From positions 3,394,049 through 3,429,048 of the forward strand of contig RPFO01000448.1 in the NCBI GenBank assembly GCA_009746045.1: DNA of 35,000 nucleotides, given 5' to 3'. The notes below the pieces were generated by a model. That model searched no databases, was not told where the DNA came from, and saw nothing but the letters and a program-made list of their open reading frames with translations. Source of the DNA: Mesostigma viride (lineage: Eukaryota; Streptophyta; Mesostigmatophyceae; Mesostigmatales; Mesostigmataceae). Both the position numbers and the translations under genes were made by a program. Positions 10,808 through 19,809 of this stretch are shown here, one piece after another; within the stretch, counting starts at the first letter, position 1, and each line of letters begins with the position of its first letter.

Positions 10808-11100
10808 TCTTGAGCTATCCAAAAACACCCGCGCGCCCAAAGCCAGTGAAAAATTATGCACCGTATTCAGCGTATTATACACCACCGTGCGGCTGCGTAT
10901 GATTAAGATAGTATGATAGCGTATTGATTATTGCGTACGAGTTTTCTCGGCCGAAAGCTTCACAAAGGGAAAATTTTGAATCCTTGAGGTCATACTCAGA
11001 TAATCCTCAAATACCCAAGGCCTCCCGATTTTAAGCTTCCCTGAAGGATACTGAACATATCGTCGGGGCAAGTAGCAAGTAGTAAACTAAATGCTGCCTA

Positions 11101-11200
11101 GTGTAAGACGCGAAAAAACGCGACCGTTCAAGTAGCTCCAACACGGACTCGAACTAGGACCTCTGGCAATATCTACTCCAAATGTGTTCTATGCAGGAGC
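11101..11200 (-). mobile_element. SINE-like / tRNA-related fragment
   Basis: On the minus strand the sequence reads CAGAGGTCCTAGTTCGAGTCC, with a good RNA polymerase III B box (GTTCGAGTCC). AGGTCCTRTGTTCGA-type sequence also occurs in the elements at 20628 and 14459. No complete tRNA fold is apparent. It sits in the metacaspase intron just downstream of exon 5. Confidence 0.4.
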
Positions 11201-11218
11201 TTTTTAGAAACCACCCAC

Positions 11219-11827
11219 CTGCTCGAAGCTGCCCTGCTTCAGGTACTCGCGCACTTGCACCACCAGCTGGCGGTTGGTGACGGGCGCGGCACCCTTCTTT
11301 GCCGTGACCACGCTCTTGATCGCGTTGGTGAGGGCGCCAAACGCCAGCGCAGGGTCGCCTGAGGGGCACGCGTCCGCGCTCGTCTCGTTCGACTGGCAAC
11401 CGGTGACCAGGATACCCACGTCCTCGTTCAGCTTGCCGTTCACCAACGACTGGAGCGAGGGGCCCGCAGGTGGGGCTGACATGGCCGGGGATGCCCCTTC
11501 CCCGCCGCCGCCGCCGCCCATCGTTGCCATGATGCTGGACAGAGTGCCCCCCGTGCCGCCACCCTCCGTGGTGGTTGGCTGCGCCGCACTTCCCCCACCC
11601 ATCATGCCCATGATCCCCGCGAGGGCGACCCCAGAGGCCCCACCACCAGAACCGCCTTCCCCGGAAAGGATGTTGGTGGCCGCGGAGGTCAGCCAGGACG
11701 GGGCTGTGCCACCGGTGGCGCCACCGTGGGCCTTGAGGAAGGCGGCGGCGGCCTTACCGACAAGACCGCCCGCGTCGCTGCCGAAGATGGAGGAAAGGGA
11801 CGAGACGAGGTTGCCGGGGCCGATGGA
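11219..11827 (-). CDS. Metacaspase exon 5 (linker and p10 domain)
   Basis: The acceptor is CATAACTGCAG|TCCATCGG and the donor TTCGAGCAG|GTGGGT; 203 codons in phase 0. The first two thirds are a low-complexity Gly/Ala/Ser/Met linker. The last third is the p10 domain (DVGILVTGCQ, AFGALTNAI, RQLVVQVREYLKQ). Confidence 0.92.
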
Positions 11828-14800
11828 CTGCAGTTATGCGGAACAGGTGGCATGTACGGGCAGGTGGTGCATAAGGTTGCTGCTGCCAATGGACTGTGTG
11901 CGTCCACAAAGGGACAGGTGGCATGTACGGGGTGGTGTCTGTGCATAAGGGCAGGGCGTAGGCATACAGAGGATGGCACGAGGAGGGATCGATGCGGCGG
12001 GGAGTCGGGGATCGGCGGATTACAGGCATGGCGCACAGGGGAATTCATGTGAAGACATGTGGGTGGTGATGGGTGGACAGAAGGTACTGACCAGAGGGAG
12101 GGGGGGGGGGGGAGTGCATGCGAAGGGTAAGCTGGCGATCCCTCATCCATCGAATGACTGGGTAGGGGCGAACAAGCGTCGTGAAGAGACGGCTGGGTCA
12201 AAATGGCCAGCCAATCAGCATGATTCGTTGCAGCATCGGATGCCAAGCTATAAGCCCAGCATTTAATACGAAATACATTACTAGTATTCTACAACGATAT
12301 GATAGTATACATGCCAAATGGAACGTGCCAGGCGACCCACGTGAACTCCCCTGCAGGAACGCTCGCACAGGTGTTCGCAATGGTATAAGCTGCATGTAAA
12401 CACATGGCTCCCCTCCGAGTACGACGCAGTTCCATACACAAGCGCAAATGACAGGCGCGCAAATGTTTGGGTTATTCCTATGCGCATATGAGGAAGAACT
12501 ACGGGAAGGTGTGGGTGTGATTGCATAAGCACAGATGCATGTGCAGGGAAGAGAAACGCACCACAACTTGCAGCTTTCTCAACATTAATCTCAACTTAGC
12601 TGTGTGTAGGGAATCCCTGGGGGTGATCCTCCCTAATCCAACAGGAAAACAGGGGGTGGTGGAGAATACCGACAAAGCTCCCTAGCCACCCCACACCCAC
12701 ACAGAGGATAGTCACCCTTACCCACACAATCTGACTCACCCTCCCATCCCGGTCCACCCGCGTGCCCTTTTCACAACACACAGAGATGCCCATCCATCCT
12801 CTCCAGAGGGCTGCATTCCCGTGTCAAGAGGAACACTAGGAACTTGGTGGTGGTAAAAAATGGGGAAAATACCACCCTTTTACACGTTCTAACTCCACCA
12901 ATTTTCGAGTGTAGCAAAAAACCTCACCAGCCTGCCACAGCCACGGACGCAACCCCATGTACTCTGGGCTTTGAGTGAGAGGGAGGATGCATCTTCAAAC
13001 CTTGGTATGCCGCGCCGCCGGCACAGATACCCCCATCAAGCATTATATCAAGGAGGCAAACAGCGCAGGCCAGAAATCGGGAGAATACGGACCATGGTAG
13101 CTCGAGCCGTTATCTTGTCCGCGTGTTCGAGTCGTTCAGGATGATGAATATGAATGGAGATGGAAATGTGCATGTAGCCTTGTGCATTGAAATTATGGCT
13201 GGCTTACGTGTAGAGCGACTAGATGACCTAGACGGTGGGGCCGGAAACAGCTTGCTTGATCAGGGCGTGTGTTTCGAGCCTAACTGGCCGGGAGCATCAA
13301 CCATTATATGCTCCGTTGAGCAAGGAAAGCTTGAAAGCAACCACATAGAAAGAGGCAGAAATCATACAGCATTGCCCACGCCCATCAGCCTATCACCAAC
13401 TCCCCATCCCAAGATCATCTGCATCGTCCCCATCCCCACCCCCTCATCCCATCATTAGCTGCCCTATCCCATAAAACTACATGCCCTGTGTCAACCCCGC
13501 CCCCCCCACCACCATCCCAAGCTTACATGCCCTATCCCATTAACCACCTGCCCCATCTCATTGTTTACCTGGCGCCCATCTCAGTGTTTACCTGGCCCGT
13601 CCTGGACGACAGGATCTTGGCCACCATATCGATCGGGATGGACCGGTTGTGCACGTTCTTTTGCTCCACCAGCCCCCCTGCGAGCAGCTCCCCCACGCCC
13701 TTCCCCCTGCCGCTGCCCCTGAACATCCCCGTGGCCTTGCTGGCCACGTTCTTGATGACCCCCTTCATCAGGAAGCCGCGCGAGGGGGTCTCCTTGTCGC
13801 CCGAGATGACGACGCTGCTGTGGTCAAGCAGCCCGCCCGAGTGGCAGCAATCGGTGACGACGGTCAGGTGCACACCCTTGGGCACCTTGCCGAAGATGGT
13901 GCGAAGGTCGTCGTCCACGATCTGGGGTGTTTGGATAGGAGGGGTTGATAGATAGGAATACAATACATTAATAGGTGAGGGTAGAGTGTTTGCTAAAACT
14001 GGCGCGCAGGTCGTCGTCCACAATGTGGAGTGTTTAATAAGAAGCATTCATAGGAATACAAAGAGTTACAGGGGGGGAGGTGTATACGAATGCCAAATAT
14101 GGGGTGCAGGCCATCATCCACGATGTGACAGGGGGAGGGGACAGACCTAGTCTACAGGAAAAAACAGATACCTCAAGAGGGGGGTTACGTGTTTGTTACG
14201 GGTGCTGCGCACATCTGGGGGGTTCATGACAGGAAGCTTTCGTACAGATTCATAGCGACACAAAAGGATTAAAAGGCGCCCGAGGGCTTGCTAGCAAGCC
14301 CCCACAACGGTCATGTAGCTATTCCGGCCCCTGCAGCACAGGGTCTTGAGAACTTGTGTGGCGAGCTTCCAGCACTCGTACACGTGCGGTCGTACGGTGG
14401 GCATCGAATCCCCCAGCGCTCAAACTCCGCTGGTAATGCACTGAAATAGTTTGGAACGATACCGGATCCATACACAGGACCTCTTGCATGCTTTCGCGGC
14501 TATAGGGGTCTCCTGATCCGAAGGCATCCCAAGCTATAGCCCAACTGTGAAAAAGCTCTTTACCATAGAGCCATGCAAGTGCGTTTGAAATTCTCAGATA
14601 TGAACCAGTGGATCGAATCTAACTGCTAGCCCCACGGGGGCGAATGTGAGTAGGAGTCCTACTCACTGGGCCACGCCGGCGGAAGCCGGCCACAGGTGAC
14701 TCCTGGTTGACCACGGTTGAACTCTGGACCTCCACAAGCCAGCACCTCGTAACCGGAATATCAACCAAATAACACTGATGGTAGTACCCTGCTGCCAGTA

Positions 14801-17581
14801 CCCTGCTGGTAGTACCCTGCTGCTAGTACCCTGCTGGTAGTACACTGCTACTGGTTGCCACGCACAGCTGGGGCGGCGCCTACCAAGAACCAAATGAGAC
14901 AACCAGCTTGTCGTACCAGATTCACTTCCAGGTGGCAGAAACAGCATCAGCCGACAGGCGATGGCGAGACGCGTGTAGCGCCCACAGCCCAAGAGAAAAC
15001 AAGCGCACAGTGAGCACAGGGTATCAGATGGTGCCAAACCAGTGTTACCAAGGCACTCGCATTTTCGACCGGTCAGGCCCCTCAAGCGCGAGGGAATACA
15101 GTGAACCCACGAGCGCGAGAGAATACAGTGAACCCACGAGCGCAAGGGAATACAGTGAATTTTTACTGTGGCCAAGCGGTACTGGAGGGTGCCAAACAAG
15201 AGTTACCACAGTAGCTCTGTACACAATATCCGTACCACAACAACTCCCTGATGCATAGCAGTGTGACCAATCCGGCTAAGACCATGTGCCACGAGCCATG
15301 ACGGACCGGAAGGGAACACGCACGAAAAGACGCTTTGGAAAGCAAATCTAGAAAACTGCACAGAGAGGCAGGAGGGTTGACAGAAACGCGCCAGTAAAAA
15401 GAGATGTCGTCAGCACAAGCAAATCCGCAAATTTATCAATGTGAGGGACACCGCTTGACAGCGCTGAATTTGAACAACTTAATAGCGCTGAATCAAGTCC
15501 GGAGATCGTTTGTGCCCATGCAGTATACCTCCAGTATTACCTTGATCTTAACATTACCCATAACAAGAAGGGCTGGGGTACGGCTATCTATGATAAGCAC
15601 AAGGATCCTAAACACCAGAAAATTTATTTTATTTGCTACCCCGATATTCACTGTCTCCTTTCCCACACGGCAAATATGGTGTTGTTCTTAGTCAGTCGCA
15701 TCGTTTTTCCCGTCTTTGTTCTTATCGTGTCGATTTCATCACGACTCTTGTTGAACTCTTTGCATCGTTTGTTGGTCAAAGACTATGACCGAGACATTAT
15801 GCTCCGTCAAGTCCGGTGTTTTCTGCAACGTCACCCACATCTGTTCGGTGCTGCCCCTTGGCACAAGCTCTACCAACAGGTCCTGGACCTGCTTGATCGC
15901 GTAGTTTCTCCACGCATCTGAACCCTATGGTGCCAGATCTCCGTTGCGGTCGTTCCGAGCTTGGCACTGGATTCGTTGTCCACACCGTCGCTACAGTAAC
16001 ATGGGTTTTCTGGCATACGCGGGCTGTTGGTTCCCGCCGCACATTTGAAAGTGCTGTCCTCCGATTTTTGCCTTCACACCGTGTGCAGTTATTGGACGTT
16101 TGGAAACATGGCATGGCTAGCGTAATGACTGACTAGCTAGACCTTTTCAGTGGTTTTCAATTTGCGGGGATTTCCTCGTAAATGGCGGGAGAGCGATTGC
16201 AGCAATGGTGCTCACCACTAGACACTCCCGGCCAGTTAGGCTCGAAACACACGCCCTGATCAAGCAAGCTGTTTCCGACCCACCGTCTAGGTCATCTAGT
16301 CGCTCTACACGTAAGCCAGCCATAATTTCAATGCACAAGGCTACACATTTCCATCTCCATTCATATTCATCAACCTGAACGACTTGAAAATGCGGAAAAG
16401 ATAACGGCAGGCTCGAGCTACCATGGTCCGGATTCTCCCGATTTCTGGCCTGCGCTGGTTGTCTCCTTGACACCTCCCATCAATGCAAGGAGATGACGGC
16501 ATCCACAGTCCACACTCCACACCCCCAATAAAAATAGAAGCACTAGTTGCAGATATAAGACGGTGTAAATGTGGAACCCTTTCCCACAACGCAGACCACT
16601 TACTTAAACGTAATAATGCCTGCATACTCCAGGTGCTCAGCTGCTCAGATCTCCATGCACCGCCCAACAAGAGAGCCCCCACCGCCCCCCCACCCCCGAA
16701 AACACCTCATCCGCAGGATGCATTCGAGGCTGCACCAGTGCAGCAATGCTTATGGGCCGCACTGATTCCTCCACTTGCCTCGTACCAAGGGAACAAAATT
16801 TGATGAAACAAAGGGTGCATGCTTGCGCCTACGTCGTTTTCTTGCGGGCGACTTACTGTCGGTCGGCACAATGGCCTCATCCCTCCCATCCAGCTCGTAG
16901 TCATCACCTTTCTGCACACCAGCACCCAAGATTCCGCCCGGAATGATGGACAACCGGGGATCAGATGATCGCGAAAATGGCCAGGAACGGGCGGGGGTCA
17001 AATGGCCACGGTGAGGCACATGGGGAGGAAGGGGGTTCCTGGCAATCTGCGATGCGAATTTAGGCCACAAAATGCCAAACCAAACCAAAACAGAAACTAA
17101 GCAGTAAATTTATGTAGCGTGCGGTATTTTACCTGGGGCACCTGCGTGCCGTGGCCCGAGTAATGGAAGAACAGAACATCCCCGCGGGACGCAGTGGCCA
17201 CCATGCTGTTCAGAGCCTGCTTAATGTTCTTCCCTGTCGGCTGCATGAAGCCAGAGTCGGTGTCAATCAAGACATGTATTTCCTTGTCCTGGAAACCCCA
17301 GCGACTTGTCAGGAGGGTTTTAACCGTCCTCACGTCGTTCACGCATCCGTTCAGCGGGCAATCGCTGCCGGGATAATTGCATCTGGAGAGAAGAGGACAT
17401 GAGCGAACACACAACCAGTTCACACAATGAGCGTACTTCGATGTCCCGTTGTACGAAAACATACCGAAAAATACCGTGCCAGAAACGCTGGTCAGTTACG
17501 AAGCAATGCCCTTCCCAGGTACAATGGACGAACATGCTAAGCCAGTACTTACCCTACGAGAACAGCTCGTTTCACAACCAT
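11219..17581 (-). CDS. Type II metacaspase (caspase-like cysteine protease), multi-exon, last exon not found
   Basis: Exons on the minus strand: 17581-17553, 17382-17133, 16911-16857, 14924-14917 (8-nt microexon), 13921-13592, 11827-11219. All junctions are GT-AG and together give 427 codons without a stop. Type II metacaspases are Ca2+-dependent proteases that cut after Arg/Lys in stress and cell-death pathways, usually in the cytosol. The protein starts directly with MVVKRAVLVG, with no prodomain, which is type II. The p20 part has HYSGHG with catalytic His at residue 87 and DCCHSGG with catalytic Cys at 140, very close to His86/Cys139 of Arabidopsis MC4. Residues about 225-355 form a Gly/Ala/Ser-rich linker unlike the charged linker usual in plants. 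The p10 part starts near residue 360 (DVGILVTGCQSNETSADA). The family normally ends about 15-20 residues beyond the last codon found here, so one short exon is missing. Without it, reading on gives VGGF and a stop. A Cys replaces the usual Ser before the catalytic Cys. Confidence 0.88.
11820..11940 (-). repeat. Tandem copy of metacaspase exon 5 start plus 3' splice site
   Basis: On the minus strand, a unit of about 66-71 bp beginning CCCGTACATGCCACCTGT ends in an AG followed by the exon start. The copy reads ACACAG|TCCATTGGCAGC; the real junction reads CTGCAG|TCCATCGGCCCC. The copy lies in intron DNA directly upstream of the exon. Confidence 0.8.
13049..13294. repeat. Left arm of a long inverted repeat around metacaspase exon 4
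   Basis: About 246 bp, roughly 93% identical by eye to the inverted copy at 16225-16469. It begins CAAGGAGGCAAACAGCGCAG and ends GGCCGGGAG. The two arms enclose exon 4 and the microexon, with about 2.9 kb between them. Part of the sequence is also found at 1372-1412, so this is a dispersed repeat. Confidence 0.9.
13450..13592 (-). repeat. Degenerate tandem copies of metacaspase exon 4 5' splice site
   Basis: Reading the minus strand from the exon: GGGCCAG|GTAAACACTGAGAT, then GGCGCCAG|GTAAACAATGAGAT, then GGGGCAGGTGGTTAATGGGAT, and three further AGGGCAYGT/AGGGCAG-type units each ending in TGGGAT. The spacing is about 21-24 bp near the exon and larger further away. At least two units keep a plausible donor. 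Confidence 0.75.
13592..13921 (-). CDS. Metacaspase exon 4 (catalytic Cys)
   Basis: The acceptor is AACACCCCAG|ATCG and the donor GGGCCAG|GTAAAC; 110 codons in phase 0. It encodes IVDDDLRTIFGK, the active-site TDCCHSGGLLDH, a basic Ser/Gly-rich linker start, and NRSIPIDMVAKILSSRTGQ, matching the NRSLPLSTLIxILKQKTG helix of the family. A second donor 23 nt further (13569) would shift the frame. Confidence 0.92.
13903..14130 (-). repeat. Three degenerate units carrying the start of metacaspase exon 4
   Basis: GGTCGTCGTCCACRAT (minus-strand coding for IVDDDLR) occurs at the real exon start (about 13907), again at about 14010, and as GGCCATCATCCACGAT at about 14107. Sequence between them (ATAGGAATACAA and a GGGTGCA/GGCGCGCA lead-in) is also shared, giving a period near 100 bp. 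Confidence 0.8.
14131..14458. other. Intron sequence, no gene seen
   Basis: G-rich pieces, then unique sequence. Nothing coding is supported. Confidence 0.4.
14459..14577 (-). mobile_element. SINE-like element
   Basis: The reverse complement shares with 20628-20745 the words GGTAAAGAG, CAGTTGGGCT, ATGCCTTCGGATCAGGAGAC, AGCCGCGAAA and AGGTCCT, in the same order. The B-box end of this copy is mutated (GTGTATGGATCC). It is inside the metacaspase intron. Confidence 0.55.
14593..14690 (-). repeat. tRNA-like sequence (tRNA-derived repeat or tRNA relic)
   Basis: The minus strand reads GCGTGGCCCAGTGAGTAGG (A-box-like), and about 45 bases later TTAGATTCGATCCACTGG (B-box-like). The ends do not form a clear acceptor stem, so I do not call a functional tRNA. 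It abuts the SINE-like element and could be its head. Confidence 0.35.
14768..14860. repeat. 15-bp tandem repeat near the microexon
   Basis: About five units of AGTACCCTGCTGSTR. On the transcribed (minus) strand this is CAGCAGGGTACT, so each unit has an AG/GT-like core. It begins about 57 bp downstream of the microexon in transcript order. Confidence 0.8.
14917..14924 (-). CDS. Metacaspase 8-nt microexon
   Basis: TGAATCTG, bounded by AG and GT on the minus strand. Joined to the A left by exon 3 it makes ATG AAT CTG (Met-Asn-Leu) and restores phase 0 for exon 4. The result, PTDMNLIVDDDLR, matches the plant type II consensus DMNLITDDDFR. Without it exons 3 and 4 do not join in frame. Confidence 0.7.
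15083..15160 (+). repeat. 27-bp tandem repeat, three copies
   Basis: Units of GCGCGAGGGAATACAGTGAA plus CCCACGA at about 15087, 15114 and 15141. In one + frame they read SAREYSEPT three times, but the surrounding frame has no other sign of coding. Confidence 0.85.
15648..15924 (-). pseudogene. Decayed coding fragment inside the metacaspase intron
   Basis: From 15924 down, one frame reads GSDAWRNYAIKQVQDLLVEL and goes on through MWVTLQKTPDLTEHNVSVIVFDQQ to a TGA at 15739. An overlapping frame from 15755 continues with FNKSRDEIDTIRTKTGKTM and ends WERRQ at a TGA at 15648. Both have normal, varied protein composition and helix-like patterns, and one frameshift would join them. I do not recognise the family. 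It is most likely a relic of an inserted element or a captured gene fragment, lying in the same orientation as the host gene. Confidence 0.35.
16225..16469. repeat. Right arm of the long inverted repeat
   Basis: The inverse partner of 13049-13294. Differences are scattered substitutions and a few short indels (for example a missing GTGCAT and an added TGCC). It lies in the intron between exon 3 and the microexon. No coding frame is intact in both arms, so the family is probably a non-coding or decayed repeat. Confidence 0.9.
16857..16911 (-). CDS. Metacaspase exon 3
   Basis: The acceptor is GTGTGCAG|AAAGG and the donor CCGACA|GTAAGT. It encodes KGDDYELDGRDEAIVPTD, matching the conserved DDxxxxGxDExIVPxD stretch between the His and Cys motifs, and leaves one base (A) of the next codon. 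Confidence 0.9.
17133..17382 (-). CDS. Metacaspase exon 2 (catalytic His)
   Basis: The acceptor is CTTCTCTCCAG|ATGC and the donor CCCCAG|GTAAAA. It encodes CNYPGSDCPLNGCVNDV through FFHYSGHGTQVPQ, the first half of the p20 domain, including the catalytic His in SGHG. The length (250 nt) fits the phases of exons 1 and 3. Confidence 0.93.
17553..17581 (-). CDS. Metacaspase exon 1 (start codon)
   Basis: Encodes MVVKRAVLV plus two bases of a Gly codon. The donor is GTAGG|GTAAGTACT, a near-ideal 5' splice site. The first base of exon 2 completes GGA, giving the family's N-terminal GxNYPG strand as GCNYPG. The upstream region is shared with the divergent gene at 18886. Confidence 0.85.
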
Positions 17582-18885
17582 CGCAACTGACTTAAATTAA
17601 CAACAAACGTTATGAATTTAAAAATTGCGCACTATACGCGGGTACTTTTCGCAGCCGCTTCGTGTTGGTGCTATCGGGCGCAGGCACAAGGCCAGATCTG
17701 GCTTTGCAGCGCCCCGTGAAGTCTTGTCCGGCTGTCCGCCATGAACGATGATGGGCGATGCCGGTACGGATGTGCCAACCGAAGGACATGTGGCGGCACA
17801 AGACACGGCCAAGTGGCATTCCGATGGGTCTGGAAACAGGCGGGAAGCAGCATTAGCGGAAGTAGCAACAAATCCACAAGGCAGATCCAGTTCCGCAACG
17901 ACGGAAGTTCATAAGCTGGCACGAGCGACGAAGAGAGTTCACCGCGTCACCGCAGGTCACCGCCAGGCGCCAGCTATTCCTATTGGTTAATTAAAATACC
18001 CCTTTACCCGGAAAATCTATAGTGGCCGAAAAGTAGAGGTAATTAGTAGATACAGACTGGACTGAGCGTGACACTTGACAGATGCCTTTTGACCGTGTAC
18101 TGATTTTACCAGTCGGTCAGTCAGTCAGGCCCACGCCATATGTGTTGTTTAACAAACGCCGTAGCCTAACAAATTCATAACTGTATGTTCCCTGCAACCG
18201 TTGGCAAGTACTTAAACGTAAATTGCTCCGCCACGCATTTCGCCTAAGTAACCTCCTGTAATAACTCTTTAAGAAGAAGTGTCATTGGGGCTTGGCACTT
18301 GGCGGCAGAAAAATCCTTCGAACTTGGCAGAAGTTGTGATGGCCTCAAGCTGAGACATGTCCCGAAGTTGCGATGAGGTACCCAGTGCCCAGCCTGGCAT
18401 GGCAAGTGGCAAGCCAGTATGGGGTAATGGCGTCTTGCACGTGTTGCGTGTTTGCAATAAGCTGGTCGTGGCCTGGCACTCTGGCTTTCGCCTTCCATTT
18501 CTGGTGAACAACAATTGAAGTGCGCTGCACCGCGGCATTTTCAAACGACCATGGATACGTGTGACTGCTTTGGTCAGTATTATCTGCCCGTTTAGGCGAC
18601 TTGATCTCTCTCAAAAGTTTCAGGTGGAGAAGTCCTCTGCCATTTACTCGCAGCAGCGAAACCAGTGGAGGGGAAAAGCAGTCCTTGGACAGAAATCCTG
18701 TTGATTGGCCTCCATGTGGTAGGGAGAGGCAAGCTAACCAGCTTGCATATGATCTACAGTTGACAGCATGGAAGCGGATGTTTAGGGCCGTGTGCTCCTT
18801 TCATATGACGTTCAGCTTTTGTCACATGTAACCCATGCCCGCCTTTGCAGACAAAAAGAAACGATTTGCTTGAGCAGACAGCGAA
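17582..18885. promoter_or_regulatory. Shared upstream region of a divergent gene pair
   Basis: About 1.3 kb between the metacaspase start codon (minus) and the membrane-protein start codon (plus). No clear TATA box is placed well for either gene. A possible splice acceptor (CGCCTTTGCAG at about 18841-18851) lies just before the membrane-protein ATG, so that gene may have a 5' UTR intron in this interval. No exon is supported. Confidence 0.4.
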
Positions 18886-19809
18886 ATGACGCTGGCGAAG
18901 GCGAGACAACGTGGCTCGGTCGGGGTGTCTTGCCCTGCCCTGCTATCTTTCCAGCCTGGCATGATCGCTATTTCGGTTTTGCTGCTGGGATTGCTCCCAT
19001 CTATTGCGGACTGTCGGTTGTTACCGCCAGTAGCTGCGACAACAGGGGAGGCAGGAACCTACGAAAAAATCATGGAAGGCATCGGCGAGCATATGGATGC
19101 CACGCTGCACGCGTTCGGGACCAAGATGGAGAAGCACGTGACCCCACACATCCCCGAGCTCAAACAGATGGTCGTGAACGAGGCCGGGAGGCTGTCGCAG
19201 AGCTACACGAAATACGAGAAGAGCCTGGAAGACATCGTCGCGCCCCACGCGGGTCGATACACGCCCTTTGTGTGCACGCTCGTCATCCTCCTCCTGGTCG
19301 GCATGCCGTTTGGCCTCGTCGTCTATTTTTGCTTCGGCCAGATCGCGTCGCTCCTCACGATGGACAAGCTGCTCATGGTCGCGAACGCGTACGGGTTCAC
19401 CTTCTTCTTGATCCTTCTCGTCTTCACCGTGCTCCACGGCGACCCGATGCGCATCCTTCAGGCCAACTACGGTGAGGGCTACGTCGTCTTCCAGCTCGGC
19501 ATGTCGTTTGTCTTCAGCCTGTACCTCCTGCTCCACTGCGGCATGTTCTGCACTGTCCAGCTGCTCTGCACGGCCGCGTTCAGGATCTTGTCCTCGTTCG
19601 CGATTGGCCTCGTCTACTACATCTCCATCTGGGAGCCGGCGATGATGGACGAGCCGCCTAACGGGTCGTCCGCTGCATGGACCTACCTCTTCCTCATCCT
19701 ACTCTTCTTTGTCAACATCTGCCTGCCCAAGGTTGGCAGCAACAACAAGCTGGGCATATTCGAGGCCCCGGTCGAGACGGACGGCGGCATTAGGAACACG
19801 GATGACTAG
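18886..19809 (+). CDS. Multi-pass membrane protein with signal peptide (function unknown)
   Basis: A single 307-codon exon. The frame is closed by a TGA a few codons upstream, and an internal Met at 18961 (residue 26) begins a better signal sequence, MIAISVLLLGLLPSIADC, so the true start may be there. Residues about 44-120 are polar, with helical heptad-like stretches (GTKMEKHVTPHIPELKQM) and probably lie in the lumen or outside. Five hydrophobic segments follow at about 126-150, 161-184, 200-221, 229-248 and 264-281, with the conserved-looking VFTVLHGDPMRILQANYGEG between the second and third. The C-terminal tail is short and acidic and ends NTDD. I know no enzymatic motif here. Codon use is strongly GC-biased (C or G third positions), like the SPT6 exons. 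It is transcribed away from the metacaspase. Confidence 0.85.
   Translation: MTLAKARQRGSVGVSCPALLSFQPGMIAISVLLLGLLPSIADCRLLPPVAATTGEAGTYEKIMEGIGEHMDATLHAFGTKMEKHVTPHIPELKQMVVNEAGRLSQSYTKYEKSLEDIVAPHAGRYTPFVCTLVILLLVGMPFGLVVYFCFGQIASLLTMDKLLMVANAYGFTFFLILLVFTVLHGDPMRILQANYGEGYVVFQLGMSFVFSLYLLLHCGMFCTVQLLCTAAFRILSSFAIGLVYYISIWEPAMMDEPPNGSSAAWTYLFLILLFFVNICLPKVGSNNKLGIFEAPVETDGGIRNTDD

Noticed and set aside
14593-14690. Functional tRNA gene
   Set aside because: A- and B-box-like words are present but no convincing acceptor or anticodon stem could be drawn.
18792-19475. 227-codon + strand frame rich in Arg/His
   Set aside because: Out-of-frame shadow of the membrane-protein exon, which has clear hydrophobic segments in its own frame.
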